Of a DNA stretch of 64,000 nt, positions 42,236-51,685 are shown piece after piece. A program made the position numbers and the translations under genes. This DNA is from Zopfochytrium polystomum. Its lineage: Eukaryota; Chytridiomycota; Chytridiomycetes; Chytridiales; Chytridiaceae. Where the stretch lies: NCBI GenBank assembly GCA_025765615.1, contig JAIVFJ010000211.1:47860-111859 (forward strand). Reading direction: 5' to 3'. The stretch's first letter is position 1. Each line of letters opens with the position of its first letter. The notes under the pieces were generated by a model that saw only the letters and a program-made list of their open reading frames with translations, had not been told where the DNA came from and ran no database searches.

Positions 42236-42354
42236 TTTTTTTTTTTACCAAAACAGCTCTGCAACAACTGGCACCTGTGGAAAAATTTCTGGCGCTTCTG
42301 TGAAAAACCGTCCCGCAGCCAAACGGGCCCGTTATCAAGCAAAATTCATTATTG

Positions 42355-42460
42355 CCTCAAACATACATTGCCTGCCACTGCCCGTCACTTCAACGTCGCA
42401 TCCTCGCAGGAACATCAAAGACAGTAACCCCTTATTATTATTTCCTCCGTTGAGGACCCA
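42355..42460 (+). repeat. Copy of the ART1 3'-region repeat
   Basis: ATTGCCTGCCA..TCACTTCAACGTCGCATCCTCGC and the following AT-rich stretch match 51535-51605, which lies next to the intact dehydrogenase gene. Confidence 0.55.
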
Positions 42461-42576
42461 GGCGCACACAACACACACACAGACAAAAAAAAAGCAGGGG
42501 GTGACAAGGTTTCGAGAGGCGCGGGGGTGGCGAGGAAACTGGGCTTTTCCTTTTTTGGACAGACAAAAAAATCAGT

Positions 42577-42620
42577 TGTCTGTCTTGTCTGTCTGTCTGT
42601 CTGTCTGACTGTCTGTCCGT
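42577..42620. repeat. (TGTC)n microsatellite
   Basis: About ten TGTC units with interruptions, upstream of the arrestin-like gene. Confidence 0.9.
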
Positions 42621-42702
42621 CTCTCGATCACCTTCAAATTACAACAACAACAACGAAGCAAAATAAAAAACCATAAAAAAAAAATAAAAAAAAAAAAGAA
42701 AC

Positions 42703-43516
42703 ATGTTTGGTAGTGGCGCCCCAACTCTCGTCAGGATCCGCCTGCCCTACAGCGACCTCGACCCGCTCCACTCGTACGCGGACCGCCCGCAGCAGCCCGC
42801 CGCAGACGCCGACCTCGAGCGCGCGTTCCTGCTGGCGCGCCCGGACCTGTGCGCCCGCGCCCTGGCAACCGCCCGCCGCGGACACCTGCTCGACCCCGAC
42901 TCGCACGACGCAGCCGACCGCTGCCACGACAACGAGGACGCCGCCGCCACCGCCGCCTCCGCCGTCGCGCCCCTCGTGTTCCGCGACACGGCCGCCGCAG
43001 TCCCGCGCAAGACCGCCTTCGCCGCGGGCGCCGCCGCGCCGCTGCTCGCGCCGTCTTACACCGTCCTTCCCTCTCCTCCAACCCCTGCCGGCGGCGTCGC
43101 TGTCGCCAGCGTGCCACTATCCTCCACCGCCGTCCTCGAGCTCGTCGCTCCAGGCGGCGGCGCAGGGGTCCCCGCCGCGTACACGCTGATCCGCGGCGCG
43201 AACGGGTCCCCCGCGGGATGGGCGATCGCCGGGTCCGTGCGGGTGCGGAACGCAGCGGGCCGGCACAAGGCGGTGCGGGTCGCCGAGGTGCGCGTCGAGC
43301 TGGCGGTCCAGTACGCTGGGTTGCAGGTAGTCGACGGCGGCCGCAAGACGGCGGCGTTCCGACACCGGCTTTTTGACGCCCCGCCCGTGGTGGTGGTGCC
43401 CGGCGAAATGGTGAGTGGGGTTGGTTTCTATCGACGAGGGGGCGTTCGGGCTTCAGAGACATGTGTGTCACGCTTGCACACTCACTTCCACACAACGCAA
43501 CACACTCACTTGCTCA

Positions 43517-43561
<45 letters not shown>

Positions 43562-44584
43562 ATTCTCTCTCTCGCAAAGGCCGCGAACGCAACTTTCGAG
43601 GCAGCATTCCGCTTCCCGTTCCCGAATGCGGGCCCTCCGGCGCTGGACCTGACTGCGTCGATGGGCCATCCGACGGCCGCGGTCGTCAGCTACGTCCTCA
43701 CCGCGACCGCGACGGTTGCCGCGTCTTCGCCGTTTGGCAAGGCGCAGGCGTGCACCGTGTCGTACAAAGTCCCCGTGGGCCCGCCGTCCGGTTTGGCGAA
43801 AGTTTCGCCAAAGTCGGCGTCGTCGTCGTCCCCGCTGCCTCTGCGGTGCAGCAGCGGCGCCGACGTTGCGGGCAGCGGGCGCGCGCTGGCGTGGTGGGTG
43901 CGGCTGTCGTCGGGGCGGGTCGTGCCCGGTAGCGAGCTGGTTGTGGAGGTGGCTGTACTATCCAGCGGCGGCGGCGGCGGTGACGCGGTTGGTGTGAAGG
44001 AGGCAGAGGTGACGCTGAGCGAAGTGGTAGCGCACGTGGAGACGGGCGCAGACGGGCATGCAGTGGGTGTCGCGACGGCGGCGGGGGTGACGCGGACGTC
44101 GGTCGGGCCCGGCGAGGCGGTACGAGCGACCGCGCACGTGGCGCGGCGGGTGACGGTGTTGGGGAAGGGGTTGGAGTGGGAGGACGCCGACGCGGGCGGC
44201 AGCGGCGAGGGCAGCGGGGTGTGGGCGGCAGCAGCAGCCGCGGCGGAGGCGGAAGGGCGGGTGCGGGTGCTGCGGGTGAAGGTGCCGGTGCCGCCCCACC
44301 CGTGCACGACGCGGCCGGGTCCGGCGGTAGACGGACTGCCGGCGGAACCCGCGCGGGCGGGGGCGGCTCCCGGGAAGCTTCCGCGGGTGGGGAAGACGGT
44401 GTCGACGTGCGTGCACTTTGACGGGCAGTGGAACGGCGTTTTGATCGCGCACGAGCTGACGGTGCGGCTGACGGTCGAGCGCGGGCGGTCTGTCGACTGG
44501 GTGGAGGAGACAATGCCCATCGTCGTGGTTGCGCCGCCGTGGACAAGCGGGGACAACGACACGGAGGAGTTGCCAGGGTACTGA
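42703..44584 (+). CDS. Arrestin-like (alpha-arrestin fold) protein, two exons
   Basis: Exons 42703-43410 and 43580-44584 join in phase to 570 aa; the 169-nt intron carries a (CA)n tract at 43519-43559. Exon 1 covers an Ala-rich N-terminus and a beta-sandwich (GWAIAGSVRVRNAAGRHKAV, VRVELAVQYAGLQVV, VVVVPGEM). Exon 2 begins NATFEAAFRFPFPNAGPPAL and continues AVVSYVLTATATV, the strand pattern that links the two halves of arrestin N domains. A second sandwich follows, ending HELTVRLTVERG and PIVVVAPPW. Fungal alpha-arrestins are adaptors linking membrane transporters to ubiquitin ligases; no PPxY motif is evident here. Family assignment by strand pattern is moderate. Confidence 0.65.
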
Positions 44585-44622
44585 GTGGGGCGGGGCAAGA
44601 AGGGGTGGAATGGTTGGTTGGT

Positions 44623-44624
<2 letters not shown>

Positions 44625-44660
<36 letters not shown>
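44625..44660. repeat. 36-nt poly-T tract
   Basis: Forty bases after the arrestin-like stop codon. Confidence 0.95.
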
Positions 44661-44662
<2 letters not shown>

Positions 44663-45747
44663 GTTCTATGATTTTGAACGGCGTGCTTCTTGATTTGGCG
44701 ACTTGAAATAAAACACAAACTTTCGGACAAACGGCCCACAGCCACGTACTCAACTATCCAACGGACTGCAACCACAAGGTGTAGGATGTAGTCAGGTGTG
44801 CGTCACTGGAAGTCAACCGACATTCCCCCCAACCTTACTTCTGCGAAATCTTGCAGTCGCCCTGCTGTTGGGAGGGCGCAAAGGCATGAGCTGAACGGGG
44901 AAATGTTTATTTCTACTATGAAGCATTTCCGAGCTAGACCCAGGTTATACCTACTCGCTCTCTCGTGCGCAGTTTAGTATTGCGGCGCCTAACATTTAGC
45001 GCTGATCGCTGATCGATCTCAACGACCATGATAGAGACAATTCCCACTGGTGGCAACAAGGGCTAATTTCGAACTGCTGTTACCACAGGTTTTACAGATC
45101 AACCTGACAAGACGATCAAAACGCTGAGATGTTTGTTCATGACTTGTTTTTACCGGTCCTTTTCCAAGGTTTATCTTGCAGTACGCTCAATTGCTTCTGG
45201 TAGTGAACTACCAATCTTTTTTTGAAGGTATGTGGCTAACTTTACCACTGTATCAGTCTCCTTGAACCATTTCTTGATGGGCTTTGGTTGCTGCTTTACC
45301 CACAGGTCCCCCGTTTGGACGGTGTTGGTGGAATGTGCGAAATTCATATTCGAGATCCATCCTTTTCCGTTGGAATCCCAAGCCTCGAATTCTACCGTAG
45401 CAAGATCTACCTTTTATAAGATTGTCGAGCAAGTTTGAGGACCGTAGCTCTCTTGCTTGTTTCGATCCAAAGACGGGACATCCTTAGCAGGTCGAAATAG
45501 TCAATTTTTCGGACCACGCCGAACCTGAATCAAGCCGAACAACGCGCTCATATTAAACCAGTACGGAGTTCTGAGTCCGCCCCACAACAAATCGTAAAGC
45601 TGCCCCAATTCAACGTGTGTTTTCACATATCAAGCAACCAACTTTTCGCCGGACAAACAAACTCCACCTCTGGTCGGTCAGCAGAGGAGACGTTGCGAGG
45701 ACTTGCTATTCGGGTAACCAATCACCAAGGCAGGGCGTTCAACTGAC
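44661..45747. other. Intergenic, no gene recognised
   Basis: Short frames only; precedes the left edge of duplicated segment B. Confidence 0.4.
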
Positions 45748-45902
45748 ATCGGCGCGCCGGCGCTGGGTGCAAGAAGGGCAGCGGGGCCGGAGGAGGTGCG
45801 TTGGCGAAATCGAATGCCGGTGGTGGTGGTGGTTCTGCTAGGTAAGCGGCCGCGGCCAAGCCGGCCGCCGGCGGTGGCAAGAAGAAGTAGTTTCGCTTTT
45901 GA
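45748..45902 (+). pseudogene. Truncated 3' end of an ART1-like gene (segment B)
   Basis: Starts within the RRAGAGCKK codons and continues through the Gly/Lys-rich tail to the stop region (compare 31737-31896). An in-frame TAG replaces a codon near 45842. Everything 5' of the tail is missing, so the duplication breakpoint lies inside ART1. Confidence 0.75.
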
Positions 45903-46109
45903 GAGGCCGGACCTTCAATCATTACACACGTTTTCGAACTCTGACCCGCGCTACTTTTACCGTTTGCTCGTTTTGTTCTTCATCAAAAACATCAAAAACA
46001 TTTTGCCTGCCACTGCTCTTACTCGATTGTCTCATCCCAGCGTCAAAAACAGATTTCTTTATTTATTTTCTCTCCTGCCTGGAATAATGCACGCTCTCTC
46101 ACGCAAGTC

Positions 46110-46270
46110 TGCCCCCCCACCTTCGCCCGCTTCCTCTTGCCCCTCAGCCACCGGAACACAACCGAAAAGTCCTTCTTATTGTTCTGTGGCCCTGACGATG
46201 CAATAGACTTGGGCGGCGACTGTTCCGAGGGTGATTGCGAGGCTGCACATCTGAACGAGACAACCAGCCA
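46110..46270 (-). pseudogene. 3' fragment of the 3-hydroxyisobutyrate dehydrogenase gene, copy B
   Basis: Minus strand reads KKDFSVVFRWLRGK, matching the end of the intact enzyme (KKDFSVVYRWLGGK), then the frame is lost upstream. It is continuous where copy A has the 479-bp insertion. Confidence 0.7.
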
Positions 46271-46721
46271 CAGCGAGAAGTGCTGCATTGTCACTCGCAG
46301 CGTGGTTGCTGCGAGTCAAAGAAATTGGGAGGGAGCAAGAAATGCGACGCCCGCGCCATCATCAGAATTGTGAGAGAAAGAGACCATACTCCAAGCTCCA
46401 CATCTTTTATTTCGCTCAAATTGCCGCGTTTCCGCACCGATTATATCAAATGGAGTAACGTGTACGTTCCTTATTCTGTTGCCTTTTGCGACTCAACATT
46501 GTCAGAGACGACACCGTCTTAATTGAGATCGACAAAGCTGATCACTCTTGGAGCAAGCGGGCCCGCTACATCCTACGACCCGATCTACCTCTCCTCAGTC
46601 CCCGCACTCACATATAAAAATGCGCTCCTCTTTCATGCAACTTCAGAATAAAAAAAAATTAAAAAAATGAAATAAAAGGAAAGAAAGCAACCTTCTCTCC
46701 TCGCCAACCACAAAAACGTTC

Positions 46722-46905
46722 CACTCAAGACCAAGCTCACCTCGCCATCGCCGTCTTCTCCGCCTCCGCCTTGGTCCAGTCCGTGGCGTCCTCAAGCTGC
46801 GTTGCGCCAACGGGTCCTCTGTCGTGTGTCAAGCACCAGCCCAGTCCTCCGCCTCCGGCTCCTCGGTGTCCGCCATCGAGCTTTCCTCTGCCTCCGCCGC
46901 CGCAC
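46722..46905 (+). pseudogene. Remnant of a small secreted protein gene, copy B
   Basis: Counterpart of 33048-33250; the signal-peptide-like part is frame-shifted by loss of bases after AAGCTCA. Confidence 0.35.
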
Positions 46906-47071
46906 CAGTCATGGACATTGCTGAGGATTTCCTCCAGGTGCCTATCGGCTTTATCTGCACAGACTCTTTCACGGCGCTTGGCAATGCACTGGTGAAGCAG
47001 GACAATCAAGACTTGAGGAGCACGTGATTATTGTTCCTTCTGCCGGGCGGCAAAGTCGTGGGAGGGGGGGG

Positions 47072-47080
47072 TATAAATAA
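47072..47080 (+). promoter_or_regulatory. TATA box candidate of the 466-aa gene
   Basis: TATAAATAA after a G-run, 213 bp before the ATG, conserved with copy A. Confidence 0.55.
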
Positions 47081-47292
47081 GTCCAGCACGCAGTTGTATC
47101 GCCCCCACCACAACCTTCACACCGCTACTTCCACAGGTGTGTCCTCTCGCGAGAAGTGGCGGGGAATAGCAATGTATTAGTGTTGATATGCAAATCGAAC
47201 TAACTCCCGCAAACTCATTTTCTTCAAGGTCGGACCTCACACCCTCAACCCGTACCTACCCTGAGCTTGACATTTCATTCCACCGATTACCA

Positions 47293-48693
47293 ATGGCGAC
47301 CACAGCCGCCGCCACCACTGCAGCCGACACTCGAGCGCAGGTCCTGGAATCCGCCATCGCACGCCTCAGGAGGGCCGCCGACGCCATCACCACGTCCACT
47401 GTACCTGATGTCTCGCAGCAAGACCGTGATCGCGCCGACGCCGTCGTCCAGTCGGCTTCCTTCGACGTCGAGCAGGTCGTGCAGTCCCTCGCGCAGCTGC
47501 GCGCGTCCTCGCCCGATGCACCACCGCCACCGGCACCTCCAGCGCCCCTCGAAGAACGGGTCGCACGCGCGATCCGCCCCGCCCTCGGCGACCTCGCGGC
47601 TTACGCCGACGCCGCTGTCCGCAGCGAGCTCGCCAAGACGGTCGACCAGATTGTGGACGACCTTCGGCCCCTGACCGGCGGCGGCCGCGTCGAGGACTCC
47701 ACCCTCCGCACCAAACTCGACGCCATCGCCAAGGACGCGTCCATCTCGTCTGACCTCGAGGATGTGCTAAACGCCGTTGCAGAGTCCCTCGTCGCGCGGT
47801 CGACTCTCCTCTATGGTCGTCTGGTCGCTGCGGCTGGTGATGCCCTTGCCGAGGCCCTGCTCCCAAATGTGGACACGGGGACAGCCAAGATGGATGGCGA
47901 AGAAGACAACGAGCAGGCGACGCCCGTCGCAACTGCTGATACATTCCCTGCCGATGCGCTGCTCCCAAATGTGGATACGGCGATGGCGGAGATGGGTGGC
48001 GAAGAAGAAGCGTCACCTCCCCAGTGGTCGGAACCTAACCTATACGCTCTTAGCAAGATTCCTGACCCAACAAACACGACAATAGCTCAATTGAGGCCGT
48101 TAATTGATGCCAAGGTGGCACTTGCTGGCAAAGTTGACGAAAGTTGGAGAAGTCTTATCGCTGAATTCGTGCTCTGTTGCTTCTTCAAACACGCGATGCG
48201 GTTCTTTAACCAAAGCGAGCATACCATGACCAGAGCATATAATGAAGTATGGTCGGATGAGTCTATGACCCACCAGCAGCAGCGGACAGAAGCGTTGGGC
48301 GATGAACTTGTGACGCTGTTTAGATCAGGCACTGTCTTGTATTTCGATCGACTGGGCGAGGCAACGGGCTGCTACAAAGTGACGTTCCTTCGTGATGTGG
48401 AATGCTATGTCACTGGAAGAGGATTGCTTGTGGAAATTATGCTGAACGAACAGACCGCCAACTACTCTGTTGAAAGCATGGATGGTAAACCTGAAGCTTA
48501 TTCTTCAGAGCACAACTGTGTTCTCCTTTATGATGGAACGGAGATCGCTGCTCTTGATTATTGTTGGGATCCTGCTTCCGCCCTTGCCTTTTGTATGCGT
48601 CTTTCTGAGGCGGTGGGTGTTACTCGCGGTTCACTAGAAAAGACTGTGAGAGAAAAGTTCGTCGAGTGCAATGAAGATTGGTACAGAATATGA
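47293..48693 (+). CDS. Unrecognised 466-aa protein, copy B
   Basis: Paralogue of the 463-aa gene at 33654. The first ~200 residues are almost identical. The C-terminal half carries clustered replacements: QNEDTMNRDYFELWSDRF versus QSEHTMTRAYNEVWSDES, and VLFVENVLNEQTANYNVESM versus GLLVEIMLNEQTANYSVESM; the last 15 residues also differ. The reading frame is intact, which argues that both copies are kept. No signal peptide, no transmembrane segment, no recognised domain. Confidence 0.7.
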   Translation: MATTAAATTAADTRAQVLESAIARLRRAADAITTSTVPDVSQQDRDRADAVVQSASFDVEQVVQSLAQLRASSPDAPPPPAPPAPLEERVARAIRPALGDLAAYADAAVRSELAKTVDQIVDDLRPLTGGGRVEDSTLRTKLDAIAKDASISSDLEDVLNAVAESLVARSTLLYGRLVAAAGDALAEALLPNVDTGTAKMDGEEDNEQATPVATADTFPADALLPNVDTAMAEMGGEEEASPPQWSEPNLYALSKIPDPTNTTIAQLRPLIDAKVALAGKVDESWRSLIAEFVLCCFFKHAMRFFNQSEHTMTRAYNEVWSDESMTHQQQRTEALGDELVTLFRSGTVLYFDRLGEATGCYKVTFLRDVECYVTGRGLLVEIMLNEQTANYSVESMDGKPEAYSSEHNCVLLYDGTEIAALDYCWDPASALAFCMRLSEAVGVTRGSLEKTVREKFVECNEDWYRI

Positions 48694-49077
48694 TGAAGAG
48701 ACACGCATTATGACAGGATAAATACACTCACATTTGAAGCGAAGTGGGCGTGGAGGCGGAAAAACAGCTCCAGTGCAGTTCTACTCCTCCCGCCTCGTCT
48801 GCGAACCGCACGATAGACCACAAGTTGTTTATGGGCAGTGCGGTACGTTTTTTCTGCTTCCTTGCGGTGCGCTGCATTCGAGAGCCGAAACTTAGGAAGA
48901 ATAAAAAAAATGCCGCGGGTTGGTGGAACAGGAAGACTCTTCGGAAATTGGCGAGACAAGCGTGGCCCCAGTGTTTGTGTGCTCAGCCGAGCCCGCACAC
49001 TTGCATCCACACCCCGACTATACTTCCAATATTAAAACAGCAAATAACCTTTTCACCGCGCCCCATCCTCCAAGCCA

Positions 49078-49430
49078 TGCTCCCCTTCCGCTGTCTCCTC
49101 GCCCACCTCGGCGCCCTGCTCGTCCTCACCCTCGCCCCCTCTCCCGCCACGGCCTCTCCCAAAAACGACCGCTTCGTCTACCACAGCCTCCCCACCGCCG
49201 ACGCGCGTGCCAAGGTGCAAAGCGACGGGGGCATCGTCGCCTCCGCCAAGGCGGCCAATTGAACCCGGCGCAGCACCATCTCGGCCAGATGCCGTCGCAG
49301 TACGTCAACACGAACCCCCACGAGGTCGCGCAGGAGCTCAACAGGCAGTCCGGGCGGCACGGGGTGGCTGTTCAGGCGCGGTGGTGGGTCGTGCAAGAAG
49401 GAGGGAGATGGTAAGGCAGCGGCTGCGTCT
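49078..49430 (+). pseudogene. Broken ART2 copy
   Basis: Begins like ART2 (MLPFRCLLAHLGALLVLTLA) but a one-base loss in the AAACTG/AATTG segment gives a stop at 49260-49262. About 210 bp between the GRHGV codons and the RRAGGSC tail are deleted. It cannot give a full ART domain. Confidence 0.85.
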
Positions 49431-49930
49431 TTTTCTGTTTCCATGCTCCGCCGGATTTCCCCTCGCACTGAACATATTAAATGTCTTTTCAATTTCAAAT
49501 GGTGGAGGCCGGACGGTGGGGTCTAAGTGGTTGCGGAATTGTGGCATATGTGAAGAGTTGTTAAATACGCAGCGCATCGATAGCTTTTGAGAAAGAAAAC
49601 AGGCCTTGCTGGCTCCACCGATCCGAGCTGTCTTTCGTTCCGCCGAAGAAGTATCTCCCAACCTCATCACCGTCTCAGAGCGGATCTTGTGCAAAAGACA
49701 GCTAGACTAAGCAGGGAGCAGGGGAGAAGAAAAATTCCTTGTCCGCCAGCTCTCGGTCCGCAAAAAACAAGTGTGTGCTCAGCCAAGAGTAGCACTTCGA
49801 TTTTTTTTTTCATATTTACTCGCCCAAGCTTCTTTATCATGAAAAACGAGAAAGAGGAGTCGAAGCACGCAGCTCCGCACCAGTCCGGCAAACGTGCTCT
49901 GTGGCAGTAACAGTCAGTCGGCCGGCGAGT

Positions 49931-50653
49931 TCACCGCTTTGCACGTTTGGGCGATGCTTTTGGCGTCTTCGCCGCGGCCGCCGTTGGCACCGTCGACGCC
50001 TTCCCCTTTGCTGCTCCCCGTGCTGATTGTTGTGGGCGCGCCGCACCAGGTTTGCCGCCCTTTCCTCCCGCGCAAGATTTCGACCCCTTGCCACGCCGGT
50101 ACAGCAAAAGCTCCCCCACCGACTCGCCGGCGCCGCCGCCGCCGTCCCTCCTCTCCAAAAACAAGCTGCACGCCTCCTGCGGAATCTCGTGCTTGATCAG
50201 CACCTCCTCCTCGATTCTCGCCGCCTTCTCGTGGCCCGAATTCTTCGGGTACCGCTTCTTCATGTACTTGTGCATGTCGATGCTGTTCTTCTTGAACGCG
50301 GGCACTTTTGCCGTGTCGATCTTGAGGATGCCGTGGCCCTCTTCCTCGTTGTAGACTCTCGCGACGCGCGGCGCCTTGGTCGTCGAGACGAACTGCGTCG
50401 CGAGGTCCCCCATCTGGTGGTCTTCGGGGGTGTAGGTGGCGGACTTGTCCGCGGCGTGGAGGCCGCGGCCGGCTTCAAAGTTGGCTTTGTCGGCGGATGT
50501 CATGGCGCGGTAGAGCGTTTTGGGTTTGGATTGGGCTAGGCCGGGCGAGGCGGCGACTAGGAGGCGATGGTGGTGCGGGAAGAGGGAGGTGCTGAGGAGG
50601 CTGACGCTGAGGAGGCTGAAAAGGAGGAGGACGGGAAGGAGGGGTCGGAGCAT
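49931..50653 (-). CDS. Secreted ART-like protein 3, catalytic residues present (copy B)
   Basis: Single exon, 240 aa, same length as the copy A protein. Keeps Arg49 (KTLYRAMTSADK), Ser-Thr-Ser (TQFVSTTKAP here reads Ser-Thr-Thr) and Glu-Glu-Glu in RIEEEVLIKHEIPQEAC, so the Glu-x-Glu pattern holds. Differences from copy A cluster around the substrate-side loops (RVARVYNEEEG for VVAKVYNEEEG, RYPKNSGHEKAA for RHQKNTGFEKVS). The tail SKSCAGGKGGKPG is conserved. It is the only intact ART gene left in segment B. Confidence 0.78.
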   Translation of the reverse strand: MLRPLLPVLLLFSLLSVSLLSTSLFPHHHRLLVAASPGLAQSKPKTLYRAMTSADKANFEAGRGLHAADKSATYTPEDHQMGDLATQFVSTTKAPRVARVYNEEEGHGILKIDTAKVPAFKKNSIDMHKYMKKRYPKNSGHEKAARIEEEVLIKHEIPQEACSLFLERRDGGGGAGESVGELLLYRRGKGSKSCAGGKGGKPGAARPQQSARGAAKGKASTVPTAAAAKTPKASPKRAKR

Positions 50654-50779
50654 GGCTGGCTGGCTGGCTGCAGGTCAGTGAACGTGAGAGTGTTTGATTG
50701 AGCGAGATTGGGCAAGCAACAATGCGGGCTGAGCACTCTCATGCGTTTTCCAAGCGACTTTTCTTTTTCTTTTCTTTTA

Positions 50780-50812
50780 TTTGTTTTTTTTTGGTTTTTT
50801 TTTTTTTTTTTG
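50780..50812. repeat. Poly-T-rich tract
   Basis: T-runs interrupted by GG, upstream of the copy B ART3 gene. Confidence 0.8.
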
Positions 50813-51379
50813 TGTTCCGCGGCGCCCGGGGACACTCGGGGTTGGGCTCCAATTTCGTAAGTATTTATTTCTTTAAAAGTCTTCTCCGGAGATGGTCCAT
50901 CAAGTCTGTAGTGATCGCAAGGCCCAGTATGTTGCAGCCGCTATCTGACGTAATGTTCTGAGACGACATCGCTTCGGAGAGTGGGGGAGAAAACGGTTTG
51001 TGGCTGTTGCTAAATGATCCGGCTGGGGCTCATCCCAACTTGTGCTACAATGTAAGTTCATGTTTCTGGAACAGGATTTACGCTAGAAGTACAAGCCGCG
51101 ATATCCCACACCCTCCGCCGGCGCCTGGGTCTGCTGGTCTCGCGGGCCTGAGCCGCGTCGGTGAACAAGATGCGGCGCCTGCCGCAAGCGTTAGCGGCGA
51201 CGAGGCCCCCCTAGCGGAAGCCAAAGGCGGTAAGGGAGGTGCTGTCGAAGTGATCATTAGCGGGCTATGAGGCCGACTGACTTCCACAACAGGGTCGGTC
51301 GCCAAACCGCCTCTAATGGTTGTGCTCTGCTAAACAGCGCCTGAAGGGTAACATGCCGACGGCTTCAGGCACAGGCAAG

Positions 51380-51605
51380 GAGCCGCTGCCAAGCCGGCAG
51401 CGAAGGCGCCTGCCGCGAAGACGCTGGCCGCTGCAGTGGCAAGAAGCAGGAGTAATTTCGCTTTTGAGACGACGAGTCCTTTCAATCATTCCACTCGCTT
51501 TCGAACACTTACACGCGTAACCTTCAAAAATTACATTGCCTGTCAGTTCTCTTACTTCAACGTCGCATCCTCGCGGGAACGTCAACAACAATAACCACTT
51601 ATTAT
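51380..51605 (+). pseudogene. ART1-like 3' end next to the dehydrogenase gene
   Basis: The Lys/Ala-rich tail codons, the TTTCGCTTTTGAGA stop context and the following 3' region match 31855-31920 and 45858-45920. The rest of the gene is absent. It lies convergent with the intact dehydrogenase gene, the same order as the fragments in segments A and B. Confidence 0.6.
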
Positions 51606-51685
51606 TTTCCTTGTTTCTTTCTCTCTCCTGCCGCGAATCCTAACGGCTCCTCCACTCCAGTCTGTCCCCCCTCGCCCGCTTCCCC

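Larger units (their letters stand above)
37860..42350. other. AT-rich block with transposon and tRNA-derived repeats
   Basis: Composition drops sharply compared with both sides and recalls 1-8 kb. Its left flank (37813, ACCATTTGCTCGTTT) and right flank (42365, ATTGCCTGCCA...CGTCGCATCC) resemble consecutive pieces of the ART1 3' region (31950-32030, 51530-51590), as if the block had inserted into another ART1-type 3' end. Confidence 0.5.
45748..51200. repeat. Segmental duplication, copy B
   Basis: Counterpart of 31740-37790. It lacks the 479-bp insertion of copy A and has about 140 bp of its own near 46443-46582. ART1 is reduced to its tail and ART2 is broken; the 466-aa gene and ART3 are intact. 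Confidence 0.9.
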
